DNA from: Epichloe hybrida
Taxonomy: Eukaryota > Ascomycota > Sordariomycetes > Hypocreales > Clavicipitaceae
DNA length: 64,000 nucleotides
Assembly (NCBI GenBank): GCA_019022495.1
Contig: JAFEKR010000022.1
Span: 806,001-870,000 of the forward strand
Reading direction: 5' to 3'
The notes beneath the pieces were generated by a model, which was not told the DNA's origin, did no database searches, and saw only the letters and a program-made list of their open reading frames with translations. Within the stretch, counting starts at the first letter, position 1; every line of letters starts with the position of its first letter. This document shows, in pieces, positions 24,601-35,649 of this stretch. The position numbers and the translations under genes are program-made.

Positions 24601-26750
24601 TACGCTAGAGTAATGCCTCTAAATAGCTGTTAAGGCTATTAATAACTCTATAGGCCTAAATAGTATTATCCTAACTATACTAGTCTTTAGAGGCTACCTA
24701 TAGATAATAGATAAGTCGCCGCCAAGTGTCTCTATTATTTAACGTGCTAAGGTAATTTATAAGGCAACGGACGAAGTCTAATATCTTCTAGCTTCGTGGT
24801 AGGTCCGCGATGCCCTTAGAGCCTAGAATAGCCCTAATATAGCGCTTATATATTAGCTACCCTTATAGGCTAATATATGTATGTAGAGAGAGAAAGGTAG
24901 CTAGCATAGCCTATATAAGCTGCTTACTACTAATAGAGAGACCTATACTATTAATATGCCTTATGGCCTAGTAAAGTTCTGCTCTATAGTAGTAAAGCCC
25001 TATTATAAAGACCTATATATTATAGAGGGACTAGAGTAGCAGGAGATAAAGCCTTATAATACGCTAAAGTAGTAGGAGATAAAGCCTAGTAATATAAAGG
25101 AAGAAGTAATTACATAACTAACTACTACTAATAAAAGAGATTCTCTAATAGAAGATAGTAAAAAGTAGTAAACACTAGCTAAGAGAAAGTAAGGGAGACT
25201 AAGAAAGGCCCTTATAGTGTAATTTATAAGTGTGGGAGAGTCTAATAAAGAGGCTTATAAAGCCTAAAAGGCCCTAAGGGGAAGCTATTAAGTTAAAGAC
25301 TTATTACTACACCCTAAAGGAATAAAAGTAAGAAAAAGAAGACCTTATAGCCCTAAGAAGGATATTAGCCTAGTTTAGCTTTATATACTTGTGAATAAAG
25401 ATTAAGAGAAGGCCTTTATTTAAGAGATTATGACTAGAGGGATGCTAAGCATAGTATTTCTTATAGCGAAGGAAGAGGCTGATTAGAACCTTGCCCTTTA
25501 GCTCTACTAAGAAGGAAGGATTATAACCCTAGGAAAACCCTTTAAGTAGTCTAATTAAGCTAAGATTAACGCTCTGTAAGCTTGTGATATGTTTAAATTC
25601 GTTAAGTTTAACCTAGTGAAGCACAGAGGTCATAGAATCTTTGATTCTTGTATGGTTAGAGAGATTAAAGGCAAAGGAACGGATTTGCTGTATAAGAAAT
25701 CTTGTCTCGTTATATAAGGCTATAATAATAAAGGAAAGGAATTTATCCTAACGCAATTACTAATAATATAACGAGCAAGCTAATGACTTATTATAGCTAT
25801 TGCTCTATTATTAAGAAAAAGAGGCATTTACCTTTGGATTCGCGATATTACGCAAGCCTACACTTAATCGCATATAATGCTAATGAGGCTAATTATCGTG
25901 AGACTGCCGAAGTAAATTACATATCTCTTTCTAGAAGGGACTGTAATTAAATTGATTAGACCTCTTTACAGGATTATAAAGGCTAGAACCCACTAGTGGG
26001 TAACGTACTTCCGTTACCATAGGGATAACCTTAATATAATGACCTTAACCTACGATCCCTACTTGTTAATTATAGCCCTAAATAATGAGAATCTCTTTGG
26101 CATTGTTGGAATGCAAACCAATAATATATTAGGCCTAAGCGACGATAACTTCTTCTAAAAAGAAGAGAAAGAGCTCTAGAAGGCTAATTTCATAGCCAAA
26201 GAAAAGCAACAATTAACCGCTAAGAACCCCCTTATCTTTAATAGCTATATCTTAACCTAGAATACTAATAATTCGCTAATCTTAACCTAGAAAGGTTAGA
26301 GTTAGAAGATTAAGGAAGTTAATCCTTAATCCTTAATAGTAAAGCAAGATTACGTGAAGTAATAAGCGTGAGGAAGCTATATTATAACTATGTGTTAACC
26401 GGAGGCTTTATATAACCTTTTAATTATAGCTTAACACTAAGAACCCTCTAGGGAAGATATTACACGCCTTAATAAATGCCTTAAATAGCAGATTAAGAAT
26501 TAATAACGCGGACTGCGATATATTCCTTTGGTTCTTGAAGAGACAAAGCTCTTCGTGTTCGTAGATAGATTGCTTGCTAATAACAAGGATTTAAGCTTAT
26601 AGATTAGATACGTGATTGTAATTGGCAACGAGATAATGCAAGACGATAATACCTTTATTATAAAAGGTAATATTATTATATACAGCTTAATAAAGAGCAA
26701 GAGAGTTACTTATAGCGCGCTTGCCTCTGAGTTATATAGCATGGTTTAAG
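21690..26750 (+). pseudogene. Copia-1 gag-pol polyprotein, RIP-degraded (copy b)
   Basis: The domains appear in Copia order. The gag zinc knuckle at about 23206-23260 reads KRCFICGKSGC. The integrase at about 24160-24480 starts with an HC-MHGK block and continues with an INI-M-IDGR-type segment, then YLGPLDQIIYDA-SNFAS. The reverse transcriptase at about 25690-26160 reads SCLVI...KGKEFILTQ, then IYLWIRDITQAYTQS and finally GIVGMQTNN where the active-site TDD is expected. RNase H at about 26540-26750 reads FVFVDRLLANNKDLSL and ends ASELYSMV. Gln codons are commonly TAA/TAG. This protein would make the capsid and the integration and reverse-transcription enzymes; this copy is dead. Confidence 0.88.
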
Positions 26751-27264
26751 GCGCAGATATTGCCTACGTGATTTCTATGACTTTATATTAGATCACGGAT
26801 TGATTAAAGATACCTCGAATTCCTATGATTCTCTGTACTAATTTTTTTTTGTTATATAAATATCTTGTAAAGCTAGGAACCATAAAGGAGAAGAGACTAA
26901 TAATTAATATCATGGCTCTTTGTTAATTATACGAAAGGCATGAAATCTACAAAGTCAGGTGGATTAATAGCAACGATAATCCGGCAGATATGATAACAAA
27001 AGCATTGCTAAATTCATTACTTTCCTCTTTAATTGATTTGAATGAATTAATAATTCATGTTAAAGGATAGGTAAAGAGACCTATGATATTAGGAAACGGG
27101 AGCTTAGGTAAGGAATAATAGATTAATTTAATTAACTAATACCGCGATGGCTAATTAGAGCAGCGGATTCCTATTAAGGGATTCACTTGTGTACACTTTC
27201 CTTTAATCTGATTTTATTGCGTTTTTGAGCTCTTTAGCCACGAAGGAAAAAGAGAGATTGCTAG

Positions 27265-27522
27265 TGTTAATTCCTTCGGATTTTCATTGGTTTAATCGTG
27301 GCCAAAGACCGGACTAATTATGGGTCCGGCGCGATGCACGCGATATGATTGGCTGCATTAATTCGCCACCCCCTTTTGTGCCCTATATACGGATTTCGCC
27401 TACTTTTCTAGCATCTAGACTTTCCCTCTCTTCTCCCTCTTTCCTAGCTAGCTAACTAACTATCATTAACTTCGAATTTATACGGGATTTATTACCTGCG
27501 CAGGACCTTGGTGCATCCAACA
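27265..27522 (+). repeat. Copia-1 3' LTR (copy b)
   Basis: This 258-bp LTR starts TGTTAATTCCTTCGG and ends GCATCCAACA. It differs from the 5' LTR mostly by C/T and G/A changes, as expected if the LTRs were identical at insertion and then hit by RIP. Confidence 0.93.
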
Positions 27523-27785
27523 ACTAGGACTTACTTTTATTTTATATACTATAGCTACTTTAATAACTATAATAACTCTAATAAGCTTTATTATAACTAC
27601 TAAAACCTATTTTAGGATATAATAATAGAACCCACTTTTATTTTATATATTATAATTACTTTAATAACTATAATAACTTTAATAAAGCTTTATTATAACT
27701 ACTATAACCTATTTTAAGATATAATACTAAGACCTACTTTTATTTTATATACTATAATAACTTTAATAACTATAAAATAAGTCTA
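27523..27785 (+). repeat. 101-bp tandem array, part 3
   Basis: This segment begins with the right ACTAG duplication and continues the array with unit starts at 27528, 27629 and 27731. The last unit decays near 27785. Across the LINE and Copia insertions the original array had about seven units. Confidence 0.85.
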
Positions 27786-28008
27786 ATTAGCTTTATTATA
27801 ATATTAAAAAATATAAAAGAGAAAGTTATTTTATTTTATTAATATTTTAAAAAACCTTAAAATACTAAATAATTAAAAAGTCTAGCTTTTTCTATAGTAA
27901 TTTATTAATAAATACTTATACTTATATTTAATTTATTTATTACTTATTTATTTTTAATTAAACTTTAACACTAATAATATTTTAAGCTATATAAGTAATA
28001 TACTAATA

Positions 28009-28200
28009 AGCTAAGATAAGCTAAGATAAGCTATTATAAGCTATTATAAGCTATTATAAGCTATTATAAGCTATTATAAGCTACTATAAGCTATTATAAG
28101 CTATTGTAAGCTATTATAAGCTACTATAAGTTACTATAAGCTACTATAAGTTACTATAAGCTATTATAAGTTACTATAAGCTATTATAAGCTAAGATAAA
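28009..28200 (+). repeat. 10-bp tandem array (ATAAGCTATT type), left arm
   Basis: About 18 near-perfect units of 10 bp. Variants include TAAGATAAGC at the ends and GTAAGC once. The array is the inverted complement of 28450-28650, so a large hairpin is possible. Confidence 0.9.
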
Positions 28201-28204
28201 TATT

Positions 28205-28394
28205 TTTACTAACACTATAAATGTAGTATTTGTAGTTAGTGTAGTTTATAAAAATAAATTTGTAGTGTAGTGTAGTATAGTTTTTTTTCTCTTATAGTTA
28301 GTGTAGTTTGTAGTGTAGTGTAGTTTATAGTGTAGTTACTACACTACACTACAAAAACTACACTACAATACACATTATAGTGCAATGCTCTGAC
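28205..28394 (-). mobile_element. Small CAGAGC-ended MITE in the foldback centre
   Basis: On the minus strand this starts CAGAGCATTG (28394-28385) and carries TGTAG/CTACA repeats before the ATAGTGTTAG block near 28213. It matches the TGTAG part of repeat R (6337-6500 and 47780-47929). It sits within a CTACACTACATGTAG context. Confidence 0.55.
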
Positions 28395-28449
28395 TACACT
28401 ACATGTAGTATTTTGTAGTATTTGTAGTATTTGTAATTTTTAGTAATAT

Positions 28450-28640
28450 AATAGCTTATAATAGCTTATAATAGCTTATAATAGCTTATAATAGCTTATA
28501 ATAGCTTATAATAGCTTATAATAGCTTATAATAGCTTATAATAGCTTCTAATAGCTTATAATAGCTTATAATAGCTTATAATAGCTTATAATAGCTTATA
28601 ATAGCTTATAATAGCTTATAATAGCTTATAGCTTTATAAG
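28450..28640 (+). repeat. 10-bp tandem array (AATAGCTTAT type), right arm
   Basis: About 19 units of TAATAGCTTA, almost perfectly regular, complementary in inverted order to 28009-28200. Confidence 0.9.
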
Positions 28641-28855
28641 CTACTATAAGCTATAATAAATTATATTAACTTATAATATTATTAGTGTTAAAGTTTAATT
28701 AAAATTAAATAGTAAATAAGTAACTAAAATATAAATATAAATAAGTATAAGGAAATTACTATAGAAAAAGCTATACTTTTTAATTACTTAGTATTTTAAG
28801 CTTTTTAAATATATTAATAAAATAAAATACTTTTCTTTCTTATATTTTTTAAAAT

Positions 28856-29107
28856 AATAATAATAATAGTAATAATAGTAATAATAGTAATAATAGTAAT
28901 AATAGTAATAATAGTAATAATAGTAATAATAGTAATAATAGTAATAATAGTAATACTAGTAATAATAGTAATAATAGTAATAATAGTAATAATAGTAATA
29001 ATAGTAATAATAGTAATAATAGTAATAATAGTAATAATAGTAATAATAGTAATAATAGTAATAATAGTAATAATAGTAATAATAGTAGTAATAGTAGTAA
29101 TTAATAA
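28856..29107 (+). repeat. 9-bp microsatellite (AATAATAGT)n
   Basis: About 250 bases of a very regular 9-bp unit built from AAT AAT AGT, with one substitution (ACT) near 28954. It begins at the edge of the foldback element, so slippage in that element's A+T-rich end may have seeded it. Confidence 0.95.
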
Positions 29108-29254
29108 TAGTATTTATTATAGTAAGGTATAAAGAATTATAGAAAATCGAAATAAAGTTAAAAAGGTATATTAGGGGAAAACTAGACTAAACTAGGAAAA
29201 AACCCCTATTATACACTTATTCTGAGTTAGAATAAATATCTTCTGAAAGATTCA
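29108..29254 (+). other. Short spacer 3' of the hAT gene
   Basis: A+T-rich sequence between the microsatellite and the transposase stop codon (TTA at 29255-29257 on the plus strand). I looked for a hAT terminal repeat and 8-bp duplication here and near 32400-32520 and could not pair them convincingly. Confidence 0.4.
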
Positions 29255-32190
29255 TTAGAGAGAATCTTTAGAGATTTCCTTAGATAAAGATTCCTCTATA
29301 ATAGTAATATAAAGCTCTGAATATTGCTTAACCATAATATTATCCTCCTTTTGCCAATTCTTTAAAAGAATTAATTCCTTAATGTAGAGTGCTTTAAGGA
29401 AGTTCTTCTTTTTGTAATAATATTCCCACCAGTATTGAAAGTACTTTCAATAGCACTAGAAGTAGCAGGAATAGCTAGGTACTTTCTAGCAATTATACTT
29501 AAAATAGGGAAAGATTTAAGGTTATCTTCCCACCATTTAAAGATATCTTCCTATACTATAATTAGTAAATAAATATAGTATAAAGGGACTTAAGCTTACC
29601 TTATCTTCTTTAGCTTCTAGCTTAATAAAGGTAGAAATCTCGTTTTTTCTGTTTTTTTGTATCGATTTATCTCTCTCGTTCATAAATAAACCTTTATATA
29701 GCTTAGAGGCTGGTTTAGGCCTAGGATTATTAAAAGTCCTAGGCTGACTTGGCCCTCCAATTTCCACTTGAAATTGGGTATTTTCTAACTCTGAATTATC
29801 AGAGCCTAGGCTTTGATTAGCCTGATTCTCTTTATAGGTAGGTAAAATCCTATTAAATCTATTAGTAATAATAATAAATATAATAATAATAATACTTACG
29901 AATCATATTCTTGTTGTAAGTCTTCTAGTAGCCTTTTACTAGTTCTTTCTTGTAACTTAAGCCTATCTTGTATAGTAACAAGATTAAGCCTAGGATCTAG
30001 AAGCATAGCATATAAATAAGGCTTATAAAAGTAGTAATTATTATCCATATCTTGTGGAAAATAATTACTTAGTTTATCTAAGCCTTTATTTATAGAGGCT
30101 ATAAAGATCTTGCCTCGAGGGTTATAAACTTTCTATGATAAATTAGTATAATAAAAAGAGAAAAAGAAGAGAAAAGGGGGATTTATAAAGTAATTACCTG
30201 ACGATTATAAGCCTCTTGGTCCTCTTTTATATCAATAAGATATTTATATATCCTAATAATAAAAAGTGGGACTAACCTAAAGTATTATACTTCTGGCTTT
30301 GAAGTATAATAGTAGGTTCATAGAAAACCTCTAATATACTGCTTAAAGTTGCTAAATCTGCCCATTCTTGGGCAGTAAGCATAGCATCCTTTAAGGCAGC
30401 TATATTAGATTCCCTATTAAGAAGAATAATAGCTTCTTTAAGCTCTAAAGAAGTATTAATCATCTTATAGGTTGAATTCCACCTAGTTTCATTGGCTATA
30501 GAAATTATAGATTAGTTATAACTTATAAGAATAATATAAAAAGAAGAAAAGACTTACCTAAAGGAATTTTTGTAATATTACAATTCCTAGCAATATAGCC
30601 TTCATTTTTAGCCTTTCGTAAAGACTTTAACCAAAGTTTATATAATCCTTGGTTATTCTTAATAAGAATAGCAAGTCTTTTAACCTTGCCTAGTAAGCCT
30701 ATAGAAATATTAGTAAAAGTAATTATACTAATTATAATAAATTACTTACCATTTGCTAAGGATTTAAATTCCTTAAAATCTTGCCTTTCCTTAATAGAAG
30801 AAATATCTTCTGTGGAATAGTAAAGAAATTCACTATTCCTATAGGATTCTAAATCTTCCTTTGAAGAGGTTGATTTAATAAATTCAGTTATAATATCCTT
30901 TGCCACAATGTTAAAAACATGTGTAACACATCGGATATTATATGGTTCATTAATAATACTATTATAATTCTTATTAATATAAGAAGTTATAAAAGTATTA
31001 TTATTAGAACCATTATCCCTAGTAAAACTATATAAAGTTAGCTTCTCTTTTTAATAACTAGTTTAGGAATTAGAATTAATAACTTACCTAAGGATATACT
31101 TAGGCTCTAAACTATAATCTTTAATAAGATTATTAAAGCATTGATGAATATAAGCCCTAGTATGTGCATTTGATAGATATTCAAAGCCTATAAGTAATTA
31201 TATTAATATTAATAGTTAGAATAAGAATAATAAGAAAAAAGGGATATTACCTATAAGCTTATATTCAAGCTTAAAAGTAGGGCTAATCTAACTTGCTATA
31301 ACTCCTAAGTAAGACTTAGAATTTATAGATGTCCAAATATCTAATTGAATAGATATAAGACCTTGATATTGTAACTAATGTTGGATTTGCTAAATAATCT
31401 GATGCTTTGAGGAATTATACATAGAATTAATTCTATGTGTAATTGTTCGATAGTTTAGTAAGGAAGCTAGATTATTATTTCTAAGGTTTAAATTAGCTTT
31501 TATTTCTTATTAAATCAAAGGAATACTTACCTAGAATAATATTCTAGTAATTCCTTAAAGGATTTACTATTAATAATAGTAAAAGGGATATTATTCTCTA
31601 GTATAAATTTAATAACTAGAGTAATAGCTTTTTCAGATGAAAATTCCTCAATAATAGTATTATTTCGAGGCCTTTTCATAGAAAAATAAGAGGTTAAAGA
31701 GGCTTGTGTATTAGGTGGTGAATCTTGTTGGATTTCAGGTACTAAGAAATAGTTAGTAAAAGGAAATAATAGTAAATAAATAGAAAAATACTTACAAGTA
31801 ACCTTAAAAGGCTTTTTTTCTTCTAATTTAGAAGTTGCAATCTCAGGATGTTTAGCTTTATAGTGGCTAACACCATTAGAAGCTTGAAATCGCTTAGCTT
31901 TACATTTAAAGCTATAAGAGCAGCTATCTTGCGTACAAAAGCATATAACTTTCCTCTTTCTAACTTTATAAATTATATGAAAATATAATATTAGATAACT
32001 GATAATTAAATAAATTATGGGTAAAAATATATGCTTTTGAAGAAAAGTAATGCCTCGTATAATCTGAAGATTACTTTTTAAGAAGGCAAGCTAGGCTAGC
32101 CTAGCTAGGCCTAGAAGGTAAGCTAGGCCTAGAAAGGCTAGTACTAGCATTAGAATCGTTATCTAAGGGCAAAAAGAGGAATCCATAGTA
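29255..32190 (-). pseudogene. hAT-family transposase gene with about ten small introns, lightly damaged
   Basis: This encodes a hAT DDE transposase on the minus strand. Exons with conventional GT...AG junctions are 31796 upward (first), 31531-31741, 31251-31480, 31088-31187, 30750-31027, 30558-30698, 30277-30495, 30198-30252, 29900-30132, 29600-29849 and 29550-29255. Introns are 49-65 bp, except a doubtful 24-bp gap at 30253-30276. A BED-type finger (CxxC...HYKAKH) lies at 31845-31955. Other motifs are LDIWTS with the first catalytic Asp, then TRDNGSNN and IRCVTHVFNIV, then TRWNSTYKM, and a C-terminal dimerisation block with IPATSSAIES. The exons have near-normal codons. Damage is three TAG stops in the 31251-31480 exon, a frame error around 30253-30276, a one-base loss near 29370 and unresolved 5' exons. 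I estimate about 700 residues, normal for hAT. Confidence 0.88.
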
Positions 32191-32480
32191 AGTGGGTTCT
32201 TTTTTTCCGATTTTTCCTGATTTTTCTGATTTTTCTGATTTTTGTTTTTTTATTTTGTAACTTATTTAAAAAGTAAAAAGATTAAAAAAACAAGAGTAAA
32301 CACAACTAGCTTAACTATGTAAAGGTTTTTCTAAATGTTTTTTTTGGATTTACTAAGGTAAAAAGAAAAGAGAAAAGAAAGAAAGAAAAGAGAAAGTAAA
32401 GGAAACCCCTCTTTAAAAATTTTTCGTAAGTAGGTCACAAATGACGCAATTAACTATCCTAATCAAACTAGTAAGACCCA
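32191..32480 (+). other. Region 5' of the hAT gene, no gene seen
   Basis: Contains TTTTTCCTGATTTTTCTGA direct repeats (about 32208-32250), a purine-rich AAAGAAAGAAA tract (32360-32400) and a CGTAAGTAGGTCACAAATGACG segment. It probably holds the transposase promoter and one transposon end, but neither is defined. Confidence 0.35.
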
Positions 32481-33263
32481 CATAAGAGACTCACTTTTTT
32501 ATATTTACTCTATAAAATTAAAATATATACCTATAGCTTTAAAATTATTAAATCTAGCTAATTTATAGTTTTTTATGAATTTTACTAAGAAATAATTGAT
32601 TTTTATTTATAAAAAAGTATTTTTATATAAAAAAGTATTAATTTTAAGTATAGTAAGTAATTATATTATACTAATTATATTATATATATCTTATAAATAT
32701 TCTATATTTAAGTATATAATATTATATAATACTATAATATTATAATAAATAAAGTTTTTTTAAATTATATTAGAAAGCTTTTAATAAAAAAAAAAAAAAA
32801 AAAAATAAAAAGCTAAAATAATTAATATTAATTTTTAATAAATATAGATAAACTTTATTTTAAAATATATAAAACATATTAATTAAAAGCTAAATATAAC
32901 ACTTTTCTTAGCTATTTAATTATTTTATTTAGATTTAATATATACTTATTAAACTTATTTTATAAATATATATAGGGTAAATTTTAGAAAATAAAAACAC
33001 TTTAATTTAATAATTAAGTATTAATATTATAAAAAAATATATATTAGTACTAAAATTTCTTATCAAATAAATAAAAAAAAGTATTACCTAGAAAACATAC
33101 TTTTATAGCTATATATACTATATATATTAACCTATAGCTAATAATCTAAATTTATTAAAGTTTAATTAATCTATAACTAAATAACTAAATTATAATAAAA
33201 AATAAGGCCTATAATAACTTAATAGAGAAAATTCTAAGGAAAATTCTAAGATATTAATATGCC
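32481..33263 (+). other. Very A+T-rich stretch, no gene
   Basis: About 780 bases with almost no G or C, stops in all frames, and an A-run of about 21 at 32788-32808. It starts with GACCCACATAAGAGACTCAC, which carries the GACCCAC motif found elsewhere. I see no recognisable element. Confidence 0.5.
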
Positions 33264-33411
33264 CCACTTTTATTTTTACCCCTACACTACATGTAGTATT
33301 TGTAGTGTAGTGTAGTATTTACTACACTACACTACACACTACACTACACACTACATGAAAAGTTAAAATACTACATTTACTACACTACATGTAAAGCTCT
33401 GCTCTTTAGTA
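33264..33411 (-). mobile_element. Small palindromic CAGAGC-ended element
   Basis: On the minus strand it runs from CAGAGCTTTACATGTAG (33411 side) through CTACACTACA palindromes to GGGGTAAAAATAAAAGTGGGG (33264 side). The ends match those of repeat R and the TGTATT element at 54910. It has no ORF. It abuts a truncated Copia-2. Confidence 0.55.
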
Positions 33412-35649
33412 AGTTTATAATAGCTTCTCTATATTCTAAAATACTATTATAAGCTTTTATAAGTTAATTTTAAAGTACTCTTTTACTTTAGCTTACCTTA
33501 AGTATTACTTATTATAAGATAGCTAGCTTCTTTATAAGTTTATTAAAGTAATTAATTATAGATTTACTTAGGTTATTATTTATTATCCCTTATAGATTAA
33601 AGTTATTTTACTTTAGAAAATATCTTTATTATATATTCTTAGTCTTAAATTATTTTTTTATATAGCTAATAAGTATAAGAAAGTCTTATAGTTAACTAGG
33701 TTTTAAGAGATAGTCTATATGGTATTATAAAGCTTTACCCTTAAGTATAACCTTAAAAATATAACTTACTTATTTAAATTAAATATTAAGTAACTTATAC
33801 TTTCTATAGAATATTTAAAGCTTTAATTTAAGGATATTATAGTTATTAGTATTATAAAGTTATTCTTTAAGGTATACCTTTAATAAGTCTATAATTTACT
33901 TTAAAGAAAGCTTTTAAGTTTATAAAAGTCTTTTAAATACTTTCTTTTATATTTATAAAAAGAATAGTAAAGTCCTTAGAAAATAAGAAAGTAGCTTTAT
34001 AAGAAGTAACCTTAGGGTTTATTATTCCCTTTAATCTTTCTCTCCCTTATATTAGGAAAAAGAAAGTTTAGCTCTTTAGGCTATACTAATAAAGGCACTA
34101 TTAGCCCTAGGTAGTAAGGGTTAACTCTATTAGTAATACTCTTACTTAAGGGTATTATTAGTAATATTTTTAGGGTAATTTTACTAAATTATCTTAGGTA
34201 AAGGTATAGGTAAGGGAGCTACCTATAAATACTTATAAATAGTATTCTTTAGTGCCCTTAATTCTAGATTAATTAACCTTCTTAGAGAAGATTAGCTTAC
34301 TAATCCCTTTAATAGTAATTATACTAATAGTTAAGGTAAAGGGGTAAGCTATTAAAACCTAATATCCTTATTATCTAGTAAATTATAAAAGAAATCTTTA
34401 TTCTCCAGGTTTTTCTAGAAGCTTATATACTTTTTCCTAGCTTTCTTAATTTCTTTAAGAGTTTAAAATTAAAATTCTTCCTAGTTTATTATCTCTTTAA
34501 GGTTATTTACTATCTTTAAACCTTTTCTAACTATTATATATACTTTTTATAAAGAAAATAATCTTAAAGTCTATTCTAGGAAAAGTCCCTTTTTTTTATA
34601 AACTTATTTCTTAATTATCTATAGAAGTTATTACTAAATTTAAAGAAAAGTATTCTCTTAAATAACCCTTATTCTTTATACTATTTAGTCTTAATAATAA
34701 TATAAAGGGTAATTTCCTTAGGTATTATTATCTTCTTATATTTAAAGCTTTTTATTTATTAAAGTAATTTCTTTATAATATATTATTAGAGTTTTATAAA
34801 GATATAAGGGATTTAAGTAAAGTAAATAAGGGTTTTTTCTTTATTAGGATATTTATTACTATCTCTAGCTTTAATACCTTTTATAGTATTATTATAGCTA
34901 TTACTCTTACTAGAAACTTTAAATTAACTAGAGGTTTTAAATAGTTTAGCTATATTTAATATTCTAACTAATTAAAGAGAAGTAAACCTTTTAATATAAG
35001 GGAATAGGAGGGGTATAGATATAAATTATATAACTTATATTATAAATATAAAGGATTATAAAGTAAGGTAGTTAACTTTAAATATATAATTAAATATATA
35101 ATAAAGAAAGATAAGGGGATAGCTTAGTTACTAGTATTAAACCTTTCTTTATTATTTTAAAATCTATATAAATATTAATATTAATACTAAAGTAAGAAAG
35201 AAGCTATATTATACCTTTTTATTAGTATAACTTATTATTAAATATAGCTCTCTTATTTTATAAGGTAAGTTATTATTAGGTAAGCTACCTTTTTTAATTA
35301 ACCTTACTAATTTAAAGTATTTAAAGACTATATAGTTATTTATAAAAGTAACTACTAATTAGTATTAGTTTTATAAGGTATTAAATTTAATATAAGAAAG
35401 TTTTAAGCTTAAAGAATAGTATTATTATTTATTTATTTATTCTAAGCTATATTATATATATAAAAAAGAGAAGTTAAAAGCTAGAATTTATAATAATAAA
35501 AGGAAAGGAGGCTATGTGTTTATAGCTTTATATTTCCTAGCTAATTAATAAGCTAAGTTATAAGTTATATATAAGGCGCGCGCGTAGCCTAAGCTTTTGC
35601 TAGGTAATTGCGGCTGCGACGCGCGATTGATATCACCTTTGTTCTAACA
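33412..35649 (-). mobile_element. Copia family 2 fragment A: 5' LTR and gag part
   Basis: This is the minus-strand 5' piece of Copia-2, collinear in reverse complement with 55185 to about 57495 of the complete element. It holds the 5' LTR (35363-35649), the leader and gag; integrase and reverse transcriptase are missing. It ends abruptly at 33412 against a small palindromic element. It is very heavily RIPed. At 35650 it meets a Copia-1 fragment, so one probably inserted into the other. Confidence 0.8.
35363..35649 (-). repeat. Copia-2 LTR (fragment A)
   Basis: A 287-bp LTR beginning, in reverse complement, TGTTAGAACAAAGGTG. The GC-rich block near 35575-35635 (GGCGCGCGCG, then GCGGCTGCGACGCGCG) survives amid RIPed sequence. 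Confidence 0.85.

Larger units (their letters stand above)
20738..27522 (+). mobile_element. Complete Copia family 1 LTR retrotransposon (copy b)
   Basis: This is a full Ty1/Copia element of 6785 bp on the plus strand. Two 258-bp LTRs (20738-20995 and 27265-27522) start TGTT and end ACA, and 5-bp duplications ACTAG flank the element (20733-20737 and 27523-27527). The internal region keeps the Copia order of gag, integrase, reverse transcriptase and RNase H. It is inserted in the 101-bp array exactly at a unit boundary. The ORF is broken by RIP-type stops, although the LTRs keep CpG-containing blocks. Truncated relatives lie at 1-5431, 35650-37600, 47931-50035 and 51873-54909. Confidence 0.95.
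27800..28860. mobile_element. Long foldback element with 10-bp subterminal arrays
   Basis: The outer arms 27806-28000 and about 28670-28860 are inverted repeats (TTATTTTATTAATATTTTAAA ... GTTTAATTAAA type text). Inside each arm is an inverted array of a 10-bp unit (ATAAGCTATT on the left, its complement AATAGCTTAT on the right), with a CAGAGC-ended MITE in the centre. It has no coding capacity. A right-half copy lies at 51131-51710 and a left-arm copy at about 63300-63482. The architecture resembles foldback or hAT-derived non-autonomous elements; the class assignment is inference. Confidence 0.6.

Noticed and set aside
26500..26700. 66-codon minus-strand open frame
   Set aside because: It is antisense to the Copia-1 RNase H region, which is the real former coding strand.
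28009..28640. CRISPR-like regular repeats
   Set aside because: The 10-bp units are directly contiguous with no unique spacers and occur as an inverted pair; this is a satellite-like array in a fungal element.
29255..32480. hAT terminal inverted repeats and 8-bp duplication
   Set aside because: Candidate ends (around 29110-29200 and 32400-32520, or the CAGAGC motifs further out) could not be paired convincingly by eye, so no ends are claimed.
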